64,000 bases of DNA from Amoebophrya sp. A120 (Eukaryota > Sar > Dinophyceae > Syndiniales > Amoebophryaceae), in NCBI GenBank assembly GCA_905178155.1, contig CAJINV010000005.1:5411038-5475037 (forward strand). Reading direction: 5' to 3'. Under the pieces are notes generated by a model. The model searched no databases. It was not told where the DNA came from and worked only from the letters and a program-made list of their open reading frames with translations. Both the position numbers and the translations under genes were made by a program. Below, in pieces: positions 32,689 through 43,608 of this stretch. Position 1 is the stretch's first letter; every line of letters starts with the position of its first letter.

Positions 32689-35600
32689 ATGTCGGCGTCT
32701 TCGCTTTCCTCGGCCGCCCCAGGTCCACCTCCTCGTTTTGCCCCAGCCATGTCGAGTAGACAATCTTGTTCGACGCCTAGAAGCGAAAACTCTTCGACAG
32801 CAGATCACCACCTGCACCTCCAAGACCGGCTTTTGCGCGTGAAACAGATCGAGAATGGTATTCGGACGGAGATCGCGCGGGCTCGGGCGGCGGGGCCGGC
32901 CGCGCGGAGGCCTGCTACGGGAAATCGCCAAGTAGATGAACACCTCCATTCTGTCGTCTCCCGGGAAGTAGATGTAGAAGTTGCAGCCAGTTGTACAACG
33001 GGGAGGACCCGCACAGCAGCTCCGGTCACGGACATCCAAGTCGAGGAGCAGCCAGGTGTTCCTAGTGCAGCTGATTTTGACCATGATTTTTCATTTTCCC
33101 CCACAAGAACGGCGGCCAGACCCGGAGCCGGGGCCACGACTGTCGCACACCAGCGCAAAGAGGCGACCACAGGTCGGCCCAAGAACAAAGAGGCGATGGA
33201 TGAGAAAGAGCAAGACACTTGGTCCGAAAATAGCGATTTATTGCGAAGAGTGGAAAAATACGAACAGGTAGAGGACCAAGCAGGTGGAAAAAATTCTAAC
33301 TATAACATCGAAGAAGTTCAACAAGATCAAGATGATGAAAAGGAAAACTTCTACTCTCCCGAAGACTTCTGCACTCACAGTCACAGCCACCAAGGTCAGC
33401 GACAGGACCCTCCACAGCCACAACCAGATGAACCAGGGTCAGGTGTGGAAGTAGTAGTAGAAGATGAAAAGAACAAGAAAAATCGCATTGAAGAAACATT
33501 GGATCACCAGGACCACGACCGCGATCATGACCTGCTCTCTTCCACTTCTTCCTGGGCCGTCCGAGCGGTAAAACAAAACTTCAGCAACCTGTTTTATTTC
33601 AACAACAAAAAAAACTACGCCGAGAATCCGAATCTTCGCAGTGTTGCCACCAGTGCTGGTGCGCCTCCAACTACTGCCATGGCTATGGCTTCCACAAAAT
33701 GTAAGCAGCAAGGAGGTCCTCGCTGTGAAGATAACATGAGCAACTTGCTCAGCGCGCGGAAAAGCGCAGTGCTTTCCGGAGGAGCTGCAGAGTGTGACCA
33801 CCAGGGTGGAGGAGCACGTGGATGGACACAAACAGGAAACGGGCAACATCTAGATGAACTAAAAGTGTCGTCGACGTCGAAAGCAGCAACTACAACACGC
33901 ACGTCTTCAAAGCTACTGAACTTCGAGCCAGGAGTGGGGCTCAAATTGACAGCACTTTTGCCGAAAACGTTTCAGATGAATTTGCTCTCTGGTCGGCGAG
34001 AAAATCTAAATCATGGGGTCGACAATAAAACCTGTTTGAGTTGTACTAGTACTTCTGAAGGACGAACATCTACATCAGGCGCAGCTCCTACAGCATCTCC
34101 TGTCGAGGGCAGAAGTACTACGACGATGAGGACGACCACAGGGACTTCTAACATCGTCGACACTTCTACAGGAGGCCGCGGAAAAGTGGACCGGAAGTTG
34201 GAGAATCAAAATACTTGCTCGACAACCAACTCCAACTACGCTTCTTCGAAGGTATGAATTGCAAAAATGTCTGGGTCTGGAAGATTGCCAGATTTGCCAT
34301 GCTAGTCTGGCATGACTCTGAACTCTGTATTGCGTGCCCGCGAAAAGCGCTTCCTATCTGTCATGCAAAAACGCAGTTTCTCATGCGGATTAGGATTACG
34401 CAACTCTCTCTGAACCACGGAAAAACTTGTCATGCTGGACAGCGCATTACTACAGTGCGCTCACTCGTCCCTTTCTTGCATCACAAGTTTCCAGACCCAG
34501 ACATTTTTGCATTTGATAGAAGGAAACAACCTCTGCGATGAACGTCCTCAGCAGCCGCACCAGTTGTACTAGTTCTAGTAGGTTATGGGAGTGTCAGGAT
34601 TGAAATCGACAAAGTTGAAATGATTTGTAATGCATAAAACGGATACCAGTTGGCGCCTAGCTTTCAAGTGGCGCATGAAAAATCTGGGTAGAGCCGAAAT
34701 CCGGTTTGTAATGCTGTTTGGGTACGAGAGAAGCCTTTTGTCATGCTACTTTAGCGCCTCTACTTCTACCCCTCAACAGGCTCACAATCTGCCTCCTTTG
34801 CCTTCTCTGCAAGACAGGCATTTTGTGGGTTGCATTTTATGCATCGCAAACTATTTCAACTTTGACGATTTCAATCCTGACGCTTCTATATAGCTGCTCT
34901 GGCGGCTATGATAATTCGAGTGCACATCCTGCCGCTGTTCCTCAACAGCGACTTTTGCTCGGCAAGAACATCTATCCTGTGCAAAAGTATCGTACTCGTA
35001 GTAATCGCGTTCATGCAATACATCAAATTTTATTTCTCATGCTGAGGAAATTTGTCATGCGACTTATATATACTAGTACGATGCTTTTGCATTTCATAAC
35101 ATCGACCTCCTCAGTTGCTCTTCTTCGCTCCTACAGTGGCCAGCCCGGCGCTCGGACAAGAACTCCTCTTCATCTTCGGTGCCATATGAACTGCAAAAGT
35201 AAAAACGTATTCGTATAAATGCATTACAAATTTCCTCAGCATGAGAAATAAAATTTGTAATGCTGATTTACCTTCAGAGAAAGATTTGTAATGCATGATT
35301 GCAATACGAGTGCGATACTTTTGCACACGATATGCCAGCTAGTTGCACGACACCGGAGGATCTAACCAGTTCTTATCCAGGAAAAAACACAGCACATCCC
35401 CATCAATTTTTCGCATGACGAACACTGAATTTTATGCATGTTTTGCATGACAAATTGAATGGGGATGGGTGTTTTTTCCTGGATAGTTCCTCGAAAGAAA
35501 CCATGATCGCGCCGCCGGCGCACGAAGTTGTATCTGCAGCAGCGGAAGCACATGATGCACAGCAGGCGCAGGAGAAGCGAAAAGATGATCAAGATGTTAA

Positions 35601-38600
35601 TGAGGAGCGTAGGCAGCTACAACTGGAGCTTGAACAAGCTACTTCATCAACTCGGAAGATTTGGACACCGCTTTTCGATTTGAAACTCCCCGGGGCGAGG
35701 GAAACAGCAGCTGTGAGTAGTACTAAGAGTGGTCGTGTTGAGCTGTTTCAACATCTGAATGTTGGCGCTTCTACTTGTAGGACGAAGGATTCGTTGAAAG
35801 CAGGGCAACAAGAAGGAGCCAAGAAAACCTCGTCAAGTAGAGTGGGGGGTATGAAGAACGCTTACGGGCGGGGCGACAAGGCAAATTCTCTTTCTCAAGA
35901 ACACGATAGCACTCCTGCTCCAGGTCGTTCAGGTGCGGCTGAAACCGGAAACATCAAAGCTAGCGAGGTGGACGACGACGCAGCTGCTGGTACAACATCA
36001 ACATCTTCTGCAGCACTTGTACTTCCAGAGGCAGCAAAAATACAACCGACGCACGCGAAGGAAAATAAGAATTGCATGACGGTGATACACGCGGAGGATG
36101 TGGAAATTTTGGTAGAACAAGATGAGTTGGATCTACTTCGTCCGACGACCTCAGCGCAGCAACGACAACGAGAAAGGTCGACGAAGCCGAATGGTAAGAA
36201 GGTGACTACAACCACCACGACCATTATCAAGCACCCGCGGGTAACGCCGGCTTCGAAGGTTATGAAGATGCAGCTAGGAGGAGCAGGGTATGGGTGTGTC
36301 AGGATCGAAATCGACAAAATCGAAAAACTTGTGATGCATAAAATGCAGGGCACTGAAGGCGTGTATTGGGGAGCAGGCAAATGAGACCGATTGTAAGCCT
36401 GTTTAGGGGTATGCAATGTGCTGCCAGAGAAGCATGACAGGAGCCGTCTACTTTGTCCAAACAGCATGACAGACTGGATTTGGGTGCTCCCGAAATTTGT
36501 CATGCGCCACGTGGAAACTGAGGCTCCAACTGGTATCGATTTATATACATCACAAATTTTTCGACTTTGTCAATTTCGATTCTGACACATCCATACAGGG
36601 GGCTCTACTAGTAGTGCCGCAAGCCGCACCGCCGCATCATCTTCTACTACGAGGACTCCGGGACCACGACGAGAGTTGTCGTCTTCGACGACCACTGCGA
36701 ATGCCAGAGCCGCCGCGCCCGCCCGGATTGCTACTTGTGGTGAAAATGAAAATGAAGAAGCGTCCTCTTCGATGGCCGCCCTGTTGTACTCTGCCAAGGG
36801 CGCACTGCTTCTAGAAGCATCATCAACAAGTGCAAGAACTTTAGTCACATCGTCCCCGGCCGCTGGAGGACACGATGACGATGAAGCACTTCTGACTTCC
36901 GGTAGTTCTGCTGCCGCCACTGCCGAGGTTGAACAGAAGGACCACTACCCGCCCAATACCAGCCTGAGCACGACGACCGGTGAAAACACCACAAGCGCCG
37001 GCGGCGCGCTGAAGATCATTCCTTCCGCGCCCGCCTTGACCATCTTCACGGCCCCAAAGCTGCAAATCCCGCATATCGCAAGAAAGAAGTGTTACAGTTA
37101 CACATTGTGTTGCAAGACCGGCAACACAGACAACCCTTCTCATGCAGGAAATGCTTGAGAGCCTCGCGTCCTTCCTGTTTTCCCTTATGATCTTCGCATT
37201 ACAAGTTTTCTCTGTGTCAAGTTTTCTCTGCCGCACAGAGAAAATCTGTGATGCAGAAACTCCAACAAATGTGTAACTGTTGTAACGCTTTTTTCTCATG
37301 ATCCCGCAGGCAAAGAAGCCAGTACTGAGCGGCTCTCCGCTGTTTCCGACGACCGCGCTGCATCAAGAGGGGACTACTTCATGTGGAGCAGAAGGAAAGG
37401 ACGGTGGTACAACGACGAGGGCGCTGACGAGTCTTTCTGCCGCGTCCAGTACTAGCGGACTCGTCGGACGATCAGCGAACTACCTTGGTGATGAGCGCGG
37501 ACTTTCTTCTAAAAACAGTAAGACGTCAACCTCGTTCAGTGCTGAGGGCAGTGCTCTCTTGGCACCCCCGCCGGTAAGTAGATCAACTAGCGTTCGCTCC
37601 TATGCATTGCAAATATGTCTGGGTCTGGACGAATGCAACTTGTGATGCTGACTTTGGATTCTACAAAAATCTGTATTGCATGAACAGCAAAAGAGGTCCA
37701 GTGTTTGCTACTGCGTCGAGAGGGCATTTCTCATGCGGTATAGGCATCAGGAAGCCCTCATAAAATCTGTGATGCTAGGGCATGCGTCACAGATCGATCA
37801 GGAGTCAACATGCAAAATGTGCATGACAGACCTGGCGCCTCCCTTCCAGACCCAGACATATTTGCATTTGATAGCCTCCCGAAGATGTTGTTCCCCACGA
37901 AAGCGGCAGCGACCGCCGTGCCTGTTGGCAAAAAACTCCTGTTGAATAATTTCAGTGGCACCAGCACCGCGCCGTCTCCTTATCAAATGTAAAAATGTCT
38001 GGGTCTGGAAACTTGTAATGCTAAAAGTGAATGATAGAAGCACTGCAATACGCAGCTATGCATGACAAATTTTTTGGCTGCTATGTCTTACGTATTCCGC
38101 ATGGCAGACTGCGTTTTTGCATGACAGGTAAGCGGGCCTTTTCGTGCCTATGCAACACAGATTCTCGAGTCATGCCAGACAAGCATGGCAGACTTGCATT
38201 CTTCCAGACCCAGACATTTTTACAATCCATACTCCTATGGGAGGTACAACAACTATTGGCCTGCTTGAGGACCCATCTGCAGGAAGGTCATCAACATGGA
38301 AGACGATGTCGTCCGTAGTTCTTGCGTATCCACACTAAATTTCCCGTACACGTAGTACAGATGCGATTTCTGCATGACAAAACTTTCATTCATCCTATTC
38401 AGCATGACAAGCGTCATGCTTCAAGTTGGCGAAATTTGTGATGCATTTGGTACGTCGTGACTGTGCAGGAAATTTGTATTGCATATTGCGCCATCACTGC
38501 TGGCGCAAGGGCAACAAGGCCAAGGGGACGTCGCTTTGAGAAGTGCTGCTCCTACTAGTACTAGAGCAACTGGCGTTCTTATTAAGTCCACGACCTCGTA

Positions 38601-41600
38601 TGGGAGCGTCAGGATTGAAATCGACAAAGTTGAAATAATTTGTCATGCATAAAAAAATGGACGCCAGTTGGAACCCAGTTTCCAAGTGGCGCATGACAAA
38701 TTTCAGTGGTTCCTAAATCCAGTCTGTCATGCTGTTTAGGCAAAGGCGAGTGATTTTCTCATGCTACTTTAGCAGCTCGAGCTGTAACCCCAAACAGGCT
38801 TACAATCGGCCTCACTTGCCTGCTCTGCAACACACGTACCTCGGGCCATGCATTTTATGCATTACAGATTATTTCAACTTTGACGATTTCAAACCTGACG
38901 CTTCCATACCTCGGTGGAGAAGAATACTACATCGATCCCGGCGGTGGTCCGGACCACCCCGATAAGTGATCAGAGAGATGAAGTAGCTGTTCCTGCAGCT
39001 GCTGTTCATACCACTACTTCCACACCGCCCAGCACTTTCGATGACGCTGCGCGTCGTGCCGCTGCTCTGGACAAGGCTACGAACAATTTTCGGCAGCCAA
39101 GTGAGATGATGTTTCACAGCAGCGACGAGGACGATGAAGACGACGATGAAATTCCCTCTATTACCCTCGGGGGGAAGCCGAAGGAGCTCCTTCGTCACGC
39201 ACACGACACCAAACACGGAGGGACGCAGAAACAAGGCCGAAGGACGAAAATAAACTCGACCAGCAGAAGCCGGAGCACATCGAGGTCGCCGACTAAGTAT
39301 GCACTGCAAAAGTATCGCACTCGTATAAATGCACTACAAATTTCCTCAGCATGAGAAATGAAATTTGTAATGCTGATTGACCTTAAGCAAAAGATTTGTA
39401 ATGCAAGAATTGCATTTAATATTCGAGTACAGTACTTTTGCACAGGATACTAAGCAAGAGTTCGAGATTTTCCGAAATCTCCCCCGGAGTTTGAGTTTCA
39501 ACTACGCAGGTGGAGGATCAGGAGCGGCCACCACGACTGGAAAAACGGTGCATGGTGGAGCAGGAGGAGTCAGTGCAGCTGCTGCATCTTCAGCTGCCTC
39601 TACGTTCGCAGGTGGTGGTTCATGTGCACTCTCAACAGCGGCCGTAACTACACCACGAACACTCGGGATGAAGAACATGAAAAAACAAGCTGCTGCTGCA
39701 AATCATGGATCATTGACGATGAATACAATGGACGTTGCCGGGTCTTCAGCATCAGCTACGCTGTCAGGGGGCGTAGCCGATCACGTCCCAACAGCGGGGG
39801 CGGATGTAAACAAGACAGAGCTGGCTCCTGGGCCCTCTAGTACAGGAGAACCCCCGGGTGGTCCGCGGCCCTCGGCTCCTCGCAGGTCGGCTGTTCAGGC
39901 AGAAGGAGCTCGTCTAGGAGGTACTAGTAAAAACGCAGCTAGTTCTTGCACAAACAGCAGAGTACCATCGCGTCGAGCAACTCTCACCGCATATTATGGG
40001 CTGAACAACAGGAGTAAAGTACCTAGTCGTGCAGCAGGAGGAGCTACTAGTACTAGTACAACTTTCGACGCCACCAGTCCCAGTGGCACAGGTGCAGCAG
40101 CTTCATCTACCGATAGTACTGCAGGAGCTGTACCTATGGAGGCGTCAGGTTTGAAATCGTCAAAGTTGAAATAATTTGTAATGCATAAAATGCGATACAA
40201 AAAGTGACTCTATTGCAGAGGACCCACGGGAGGCAGATTATAGTCCTGGTAAGGGTCAAAAGTTGGACTGCTAAGTAGCATGACAGAAGGCAGCTCTTTT
40301 GCCCTAAACCGCATGACAGACTCGCTTCCAGGACCGGGAAAATTTGTCATGCACCGACTACAAACTGTAGGTCTAACCGGTATCCGTTTTATGCATGACA
40401 AACTATTTCAACTTTGACGATTTCAAACCTGACACATCCATAGTACCTGCTGGTGTGGTGCGGAAGATGAGTGTATTGTGAGGAAAAATCCCCCCTCCCC
40501 ATATCGAAAAGGCATGTTTCCGAAGATTTGTGTTGCTGATTTGAGGTCACAAATCACGTCTGTCTTGCAAGAAGACACGGGCAAAAGCTCCGCCCCCATT
40601 ATGGAGGCGATTTGTCATGCTGTTGGGCCTAAAGCGGAGCCGTTTGCCATGCTGAACAACTAGACCGATACGCCCCTGCATAGCCTGGAGATCTGGCCGC
40701 GATGCCTTCCTGCAATACAAAGCCGATTTGTGTACACAGATCCCGCATCACAGATTTCCATTTCGATATGGGGTGGGGGGATTTTTCCTTTTGATAGAGT
40801 GGCGCGACGACGACAAGGGTGGCAGGGACCAGTCCGAGCTTGTCCATATCAAATGTAAAAATGTCTGGGTCCTCTGGAAGGGTCATGCTGTTTTTGCATG
40901 ACACAGAAGGGCTGAGATGGAAGCTCTAGCATCACAGGTTTCGAGAAGCTTCCGCCATGCCGAGTTTTTCGCATGACAAATCCCCCAATTTGGTCACAGA
41001 AAGTGGGCAGCTTTTGCTACCTATGCATGAGAGATTTTTCTGTGTTCTGCAATGCGCATCACAGGTTTGTATTCTTCCAGACCCAGACACTTTTGCAATC
41101 CATAGTCCACGTCTCCGTACAAAAAACTAGTGCTTGCCGCTGTGCCAACTAGCAGTACTTGTATTTCATCTTCCCGAGGTCGGATTTCTAGAGATAGTGG
41201 TGCACAGACTTGCTCTAGTGCTACAACATCAAAAGTCACAAGAGCAGCGTCTGGCTCCACTAGTACTGCCACTCCCTCATCCACCTCTTTCGTCAGTAAT
41301 ACGGCTAACCGGGCGGCTATCCAGGAAAAAACACCCTTGGCCATCCATTTTTTAGATGACAAACACTGCACATTATGCATGTTTTGCATGACAAATTGGA
41401 TGGGAGTGGGTGTTTTATGTTCCTGGATAGCGGCTGTGCGCCGACGGCTCTCCGCGGTGCAGCGCAGACAGTCGGTGCCGACGGAGCAGATAGCTTCGAC
41501 TACCGTATCAATGTCTTCTCACAGTACAACCAGAGCTGGTCGTGCGCCGCCGACGTCGTCGCGTCAACAAGGGGCGGTAGTTTCTACTTCATGGAATAGC

Positions 41601-42172
41601 ACAGCGACTGCTTCCCAAAGAAGGGCGCCGAAACATCAAGGCGTAGAAGTAGTGGAGATACGAACTACCATGAGTGCAGCTGGTGGTCCGAAAATAGAAT
41701 CTCCTGAACAAGAAGAAGAAGGTGAAGGGGAAAATAAAGCAGGTGGTTCTGCGGAAGCTGTGCCGGCTTGTGTGAGGCAAAGTGATCATCACCGTGAAGT
41801 GGACGTCCTACCAACAGCAGTCGCGTCTGACATCGACGCACCATTCGACGCAGGAGCCGATCCATCAATAGATGGGAACTACACTCCTGCCACTGTAGCT
41901 GGTGACGAAGATGATCATCCTGTCCAGCTCCAGTATGCGTTGCAAAAGTATCGTACTAGTATGAATCGCATCACAAATTTTTTCAAGATGAACAAGAAAG
42001 ATGAAATTTTTCATGCTGGACAAGGTACAAAGTTAGATTTGTAATGCATGCCTGACATTTTTTATTACTAGCTACGAGTGCGATACTTTGCCGACAGGAT
42101 ATCCAGCCCGTGGAACCGATTCCTTCCCCCTTGGGAGGGGAAACGAGTTGTTCGGACGCCGATTCAGCATGA
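32689..42172 (+). CDS. G4: 1,862-aa low-complexity protein, 18 exons, 17 introners
   Basis: ATG at 32689, stop TGA at 42170-42172. Exons: 32689-34252, 34524-34583, 34896-34972, 35104-35184, 35338-35373, 35491-36288, 36601-37073, 37309-37600, 37879-37980, 38237-38326, 38491-38598, 38914-39297, 39455-40134, 40448-40473, 40802-40846, 41110-41317, 41435-41933, 42107-42172. The lengths sum to 5,589 = 1,863 codons. All 17 introns were removed as element plus 5 bp and no stop appears. The protein is largely Ser/Thr/Ala/Gln-rich and probably disordered. A helical charged segment near residues 620-660 (EKRKDDQDVNEERRQLQLELEQ) suggests a short coiled coil. A DEDDEDDDE tract lies near residue 1296 and an RS-type stretch (STSRSRSTSRSPTK) follows. 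No enzyme motif or membrane span seen. Function unknown. Confidence 0.88.
34253..34518. mobile_element. Introner, family A
   Basis: TATGAATTGC start and GCATTTGATA end. Exact duplication GAAGG, which here also allows GT-AG. First intron of G4. Confidence 0.9.
34584..34890 (-). mobile_element. Introner, family C, reversed
   Basis: TATGGGAGTGTCAGG start and CCTGACGCTTCTATA end. Duplication TAGGT/TAGCT. Intron of G4. Confidence 0.88.
34973..35098 (+). mobile_element. Introner, family B, forward
   Basis: TATCCTGTGC start and GCATTTCATA end. Exact duplication ACATC. Intron of G4. Confidence 0.9.
35185..35332 (-). mobile_element. Introner, family B, reversed
   Basis: TATGAACTGC start and GCACACGATA end. 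Exact duplication TGCCA. Opposite orientation to the copy just upstream. Intron of G4. Confidence 0.9.
35374..35485. mobile_element. Introner, family G
   Basis: TATCCAGGAAAAAACAC start, GTTTTTTCCTGGATA end; 112 bp, joint smallest in the window with 41318-41429. Duplication GTTCT/GTTCC. Intron of G4. Confidence 0.9.
36289..36595 (+). mobile_element. Introner, family C, forward
   Basis: TATGGGTGTGTCAGG start and CTGACACATCCATA end. Exact duplication CAGGG. Intron of G4. Confidence 0.9.
37074..37303. mobile_element. Introner, family F
   Basis: TATCGCAAGAAAGAAG start. Right end degenerate (TTTTTTCTCATGATC instead of GATA). Duplication CCGCA. Excision keeps the G4 frame (KLQIP to QAKKP). Confidence 0.84.
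37601..37873. mobile_element. Introner, family A
   Basis: TATGCATTGC start and GCATTTGATA end. Flanks GCTCC/GCCTC. Intron of G4. Confidence 0.86.
37981..38231. mobile_element. Introner, family A
   Basis: TATCAAATG start and ACAATCCATA end. Exact duplication CTCCT. Intron of G4. Confidence 0.9.
38327..38485. mobile_element. Introner, family J
   Basis: TATCCACACTAAATTTCCCG start and AAATTTGTATTGCATA end. Exact duplication TTGCG. Twin of 527-683. Intron of G4. Confidence 0.9.
38599..38908 (-). mobile_element. Introner, family C, reversed
   Basis: TATGGGAGCGTCAGG start and CCTGACGCTTCCATA end. Exact duplication CCTCG. Intron of G4. Confidence 0.9.
39298..39449 (-). mobile_element. Introner, family B, reversed
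   Basis: TATGCACTGC start and GCACAGGATA end. Exact duplication CTAAG. Intron of G4. Confidence 0.9.
40135..40442 (+). mobile_element. Introner, family C, forward
   Basis: TATGGAGGCGTCAGG start and CTGACACATCCATA end. Exact duplication GTACC. Intron of G4. Confidence 0.9.
40474..40796. mobile_element. Introner, family D
   Basis: TATTGTGAGGAAAAATCCC start and GGGATTTTTCCTTTTGATA end. Exact duplication GAGTG. Intron of G4. Confidence 0.9.
40847..41104. mobile_element. Introner, family A
   Basis: TATCAAATG start and GCAATCCATA end. Exact duplication GTCCA. Intron of G4. Confidence 0.9.
41318..41429. mobile_element. Introner, family G
   Basis: TATCCAGGAAAAAACACCC start and TGTTCCTGGATA end. 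Exact duplication GCGGC. 112 bp like its twin at 35374. Intron of G4. Confidence 0.9.
41934..42101 (-). mobile_element. Introner, family B, reversed
   Basis: TATGCGTTGC start and CCGACAGGATA end. Exact duplication TCCAG. Last intron of G4. Confidence 0.9.
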
Positions 42173-42407
42173 TCTTAACCACTTGTTAGAAATAGAATGC
42201 TTGCGCGTTCTTGACTTGTACTTACTAGCAATCGAACACCGATAACACAACATCAAAATGCAACGAGCACCAACAGAAGGGGAACAAAGCAAAGTCGTGC
42301 CCCCCCCGGGATTAGAAACGCGGGTCCGCGTTTGGTTTTTTGGCCAATTTCTGCACACACACTTTACACATTTGGCTTCGGGGCGAGTTGTTCTCTCAGG
42401 AGGTTCC

Positions 42408-42605
42408 TGGGCGCTCTTATTCTTGTCCGCGGCGCCCGGATGGGGCCATCGGAGCCGGGGCAGTTCCTTATTCTTGTCCGCGGCGCCCGGATGGGGCCAT
42501 CGGAGCCGGGGCGACCCCTTATTCTTGTCCGCGGCGCCCGGATGGGGCCATCCGAGCCGGGGTGGCCCCTTATTCTTGTCCGCGGCGCCCGGATGGGCCA
42601 CCGCG
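42408..42605. repeat. Four tandem copies of a ~55-bp GC-rich unit
   Basis: Unit contains TTATTCTTGTCCGCGGCGCC, then CGGATGGGGCCATCSGAGCC. Copies run from about 42417 to 42605 with the last truncated. Confidence 0.88.
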
Positions 42606-42610
42606 GGCCG

Positions 42611-42905
42611 GGGAGTTGGGGTCTTGGGAAGTTGGGGTTTTGGGGGAGTTGGGGTTTTCGGGGAGTTGAGGTTTTCGGGGAGTTGGGGTTTTGGAGGAGT
42701 TGGGTTTTTGGGGGAGTTGGGGTTTTGGGGGAGTTGGGGTTTTCGGGGAGTTGGGGTTTTCGGGGAGTTGGGGTTTTCGGGGAGTTGGGGTTTTGGGGGA
42801 GTTGGGGTTTTGGGGGAGTTGGGGTTTTGGGGGAGTTGGGGTCCTGGGGAGCTGGGGTCCTGGGGAGCTGGGGTCCTGGGGAGTTGGGGTTTTGGTGAGT
42901 TGGGG
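42611..42905. repeat. G-rich 16-17-bp tandem array
   Basis: About 16 copies of AGTTGGGGTTTTSGGGG, the last few AGCTGGGGTCCTGGGG. Four-G runs every few bases give strong G-quadruplex potential on the + strand. Both strands are open in several frames only because the repeat lacks stops. Confidence 0.92.
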
Positions 42906-43490
42906 CCCCCGGAGGAGGAGAAGGTCTGGACCCGGGCGGGGGAGGCACGGAGGCCCAACCTCCGGAGGAAGAGGTCCGGCCTCCGGAGGAGGAGGAGGCC
43001 CAACCCCCGGAGGAGGTGGTCTGAGGTCCGGAGAAGGAGGTCCGGCCTCCGGAGGAGGAGGAGGTCCAACCCCCGGAGGAGGAGGGCGGACCTCCGGAGG
43101 AGGAGGTCCGGCCCCCGGAGGAGGAGGAGGTCCAACCCCCGGAGGAGGTGGTCCGGCCTCCGGAGGAGGAGGAGGTCCAACCCCCGGAGGAGGAGGGCGG
43201 ACCTCCAGATGAGGAGGTCCGGCCTCCGGAGGAGGAGGAGGTCCAACCCCCGGAGGAGGTGGTCTGAGGTCCGGAGGAGGAGGTCGGGCCTCCGGAGGAG
43301 GAGGTCCTTCCAACCTCCGGAGGAGGAGGTCCTTCCAACCTCCGGAGGAGGAGGCCCAACCTCCGGAGGAGGAGGCCCAACCTCCGGAGGAGGAGGGCCG
43401 GTGTACGGAGGAGGAGGAGCTCCGGGGTCCGGAGGAGGAGGCCCGGTGACCGGAGGAGGTGGTCATGGTTTGGACGGAGAAGGCCTTGGG
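42906..43490. repeat. GGAGGAGG / CCTCCGG tandem array
   Basis: Degenerate repeats of GGAGGAGGAGGTCCGGCCTC type over nearly 600 bp. Overlapping Gly/Arg/Pro-rich frames on both strands are repeat artefacts. Confidence 0.88.
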
Positions 43491-43595
43491 CGTGGGAGGA
43501 GGTGGTCCGGTTGGGGGAGGAGGTGGCCGGGGTTTTTGTTGGTGCTCGTGAAAATTGTTGGGTATGAACGGTTTTCGTCCTTAATTACATTTCTC

Positions 43596-43608
43596 AACCC
43601 CAGCCAAG
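43596..43608 (+). repeat. 13-bp target duplication, left
   Basis: AACCCCAGCCAAG, identical to 45158-45170. Confidence 0.85.

Noticed and set aside
42611-42905. Internal telomere or contig end (GGGGTTTT repeats).
   Set aside because: The unit is 16-17 bp, not 8 bp, and unique sequence with genes continues on both sides.
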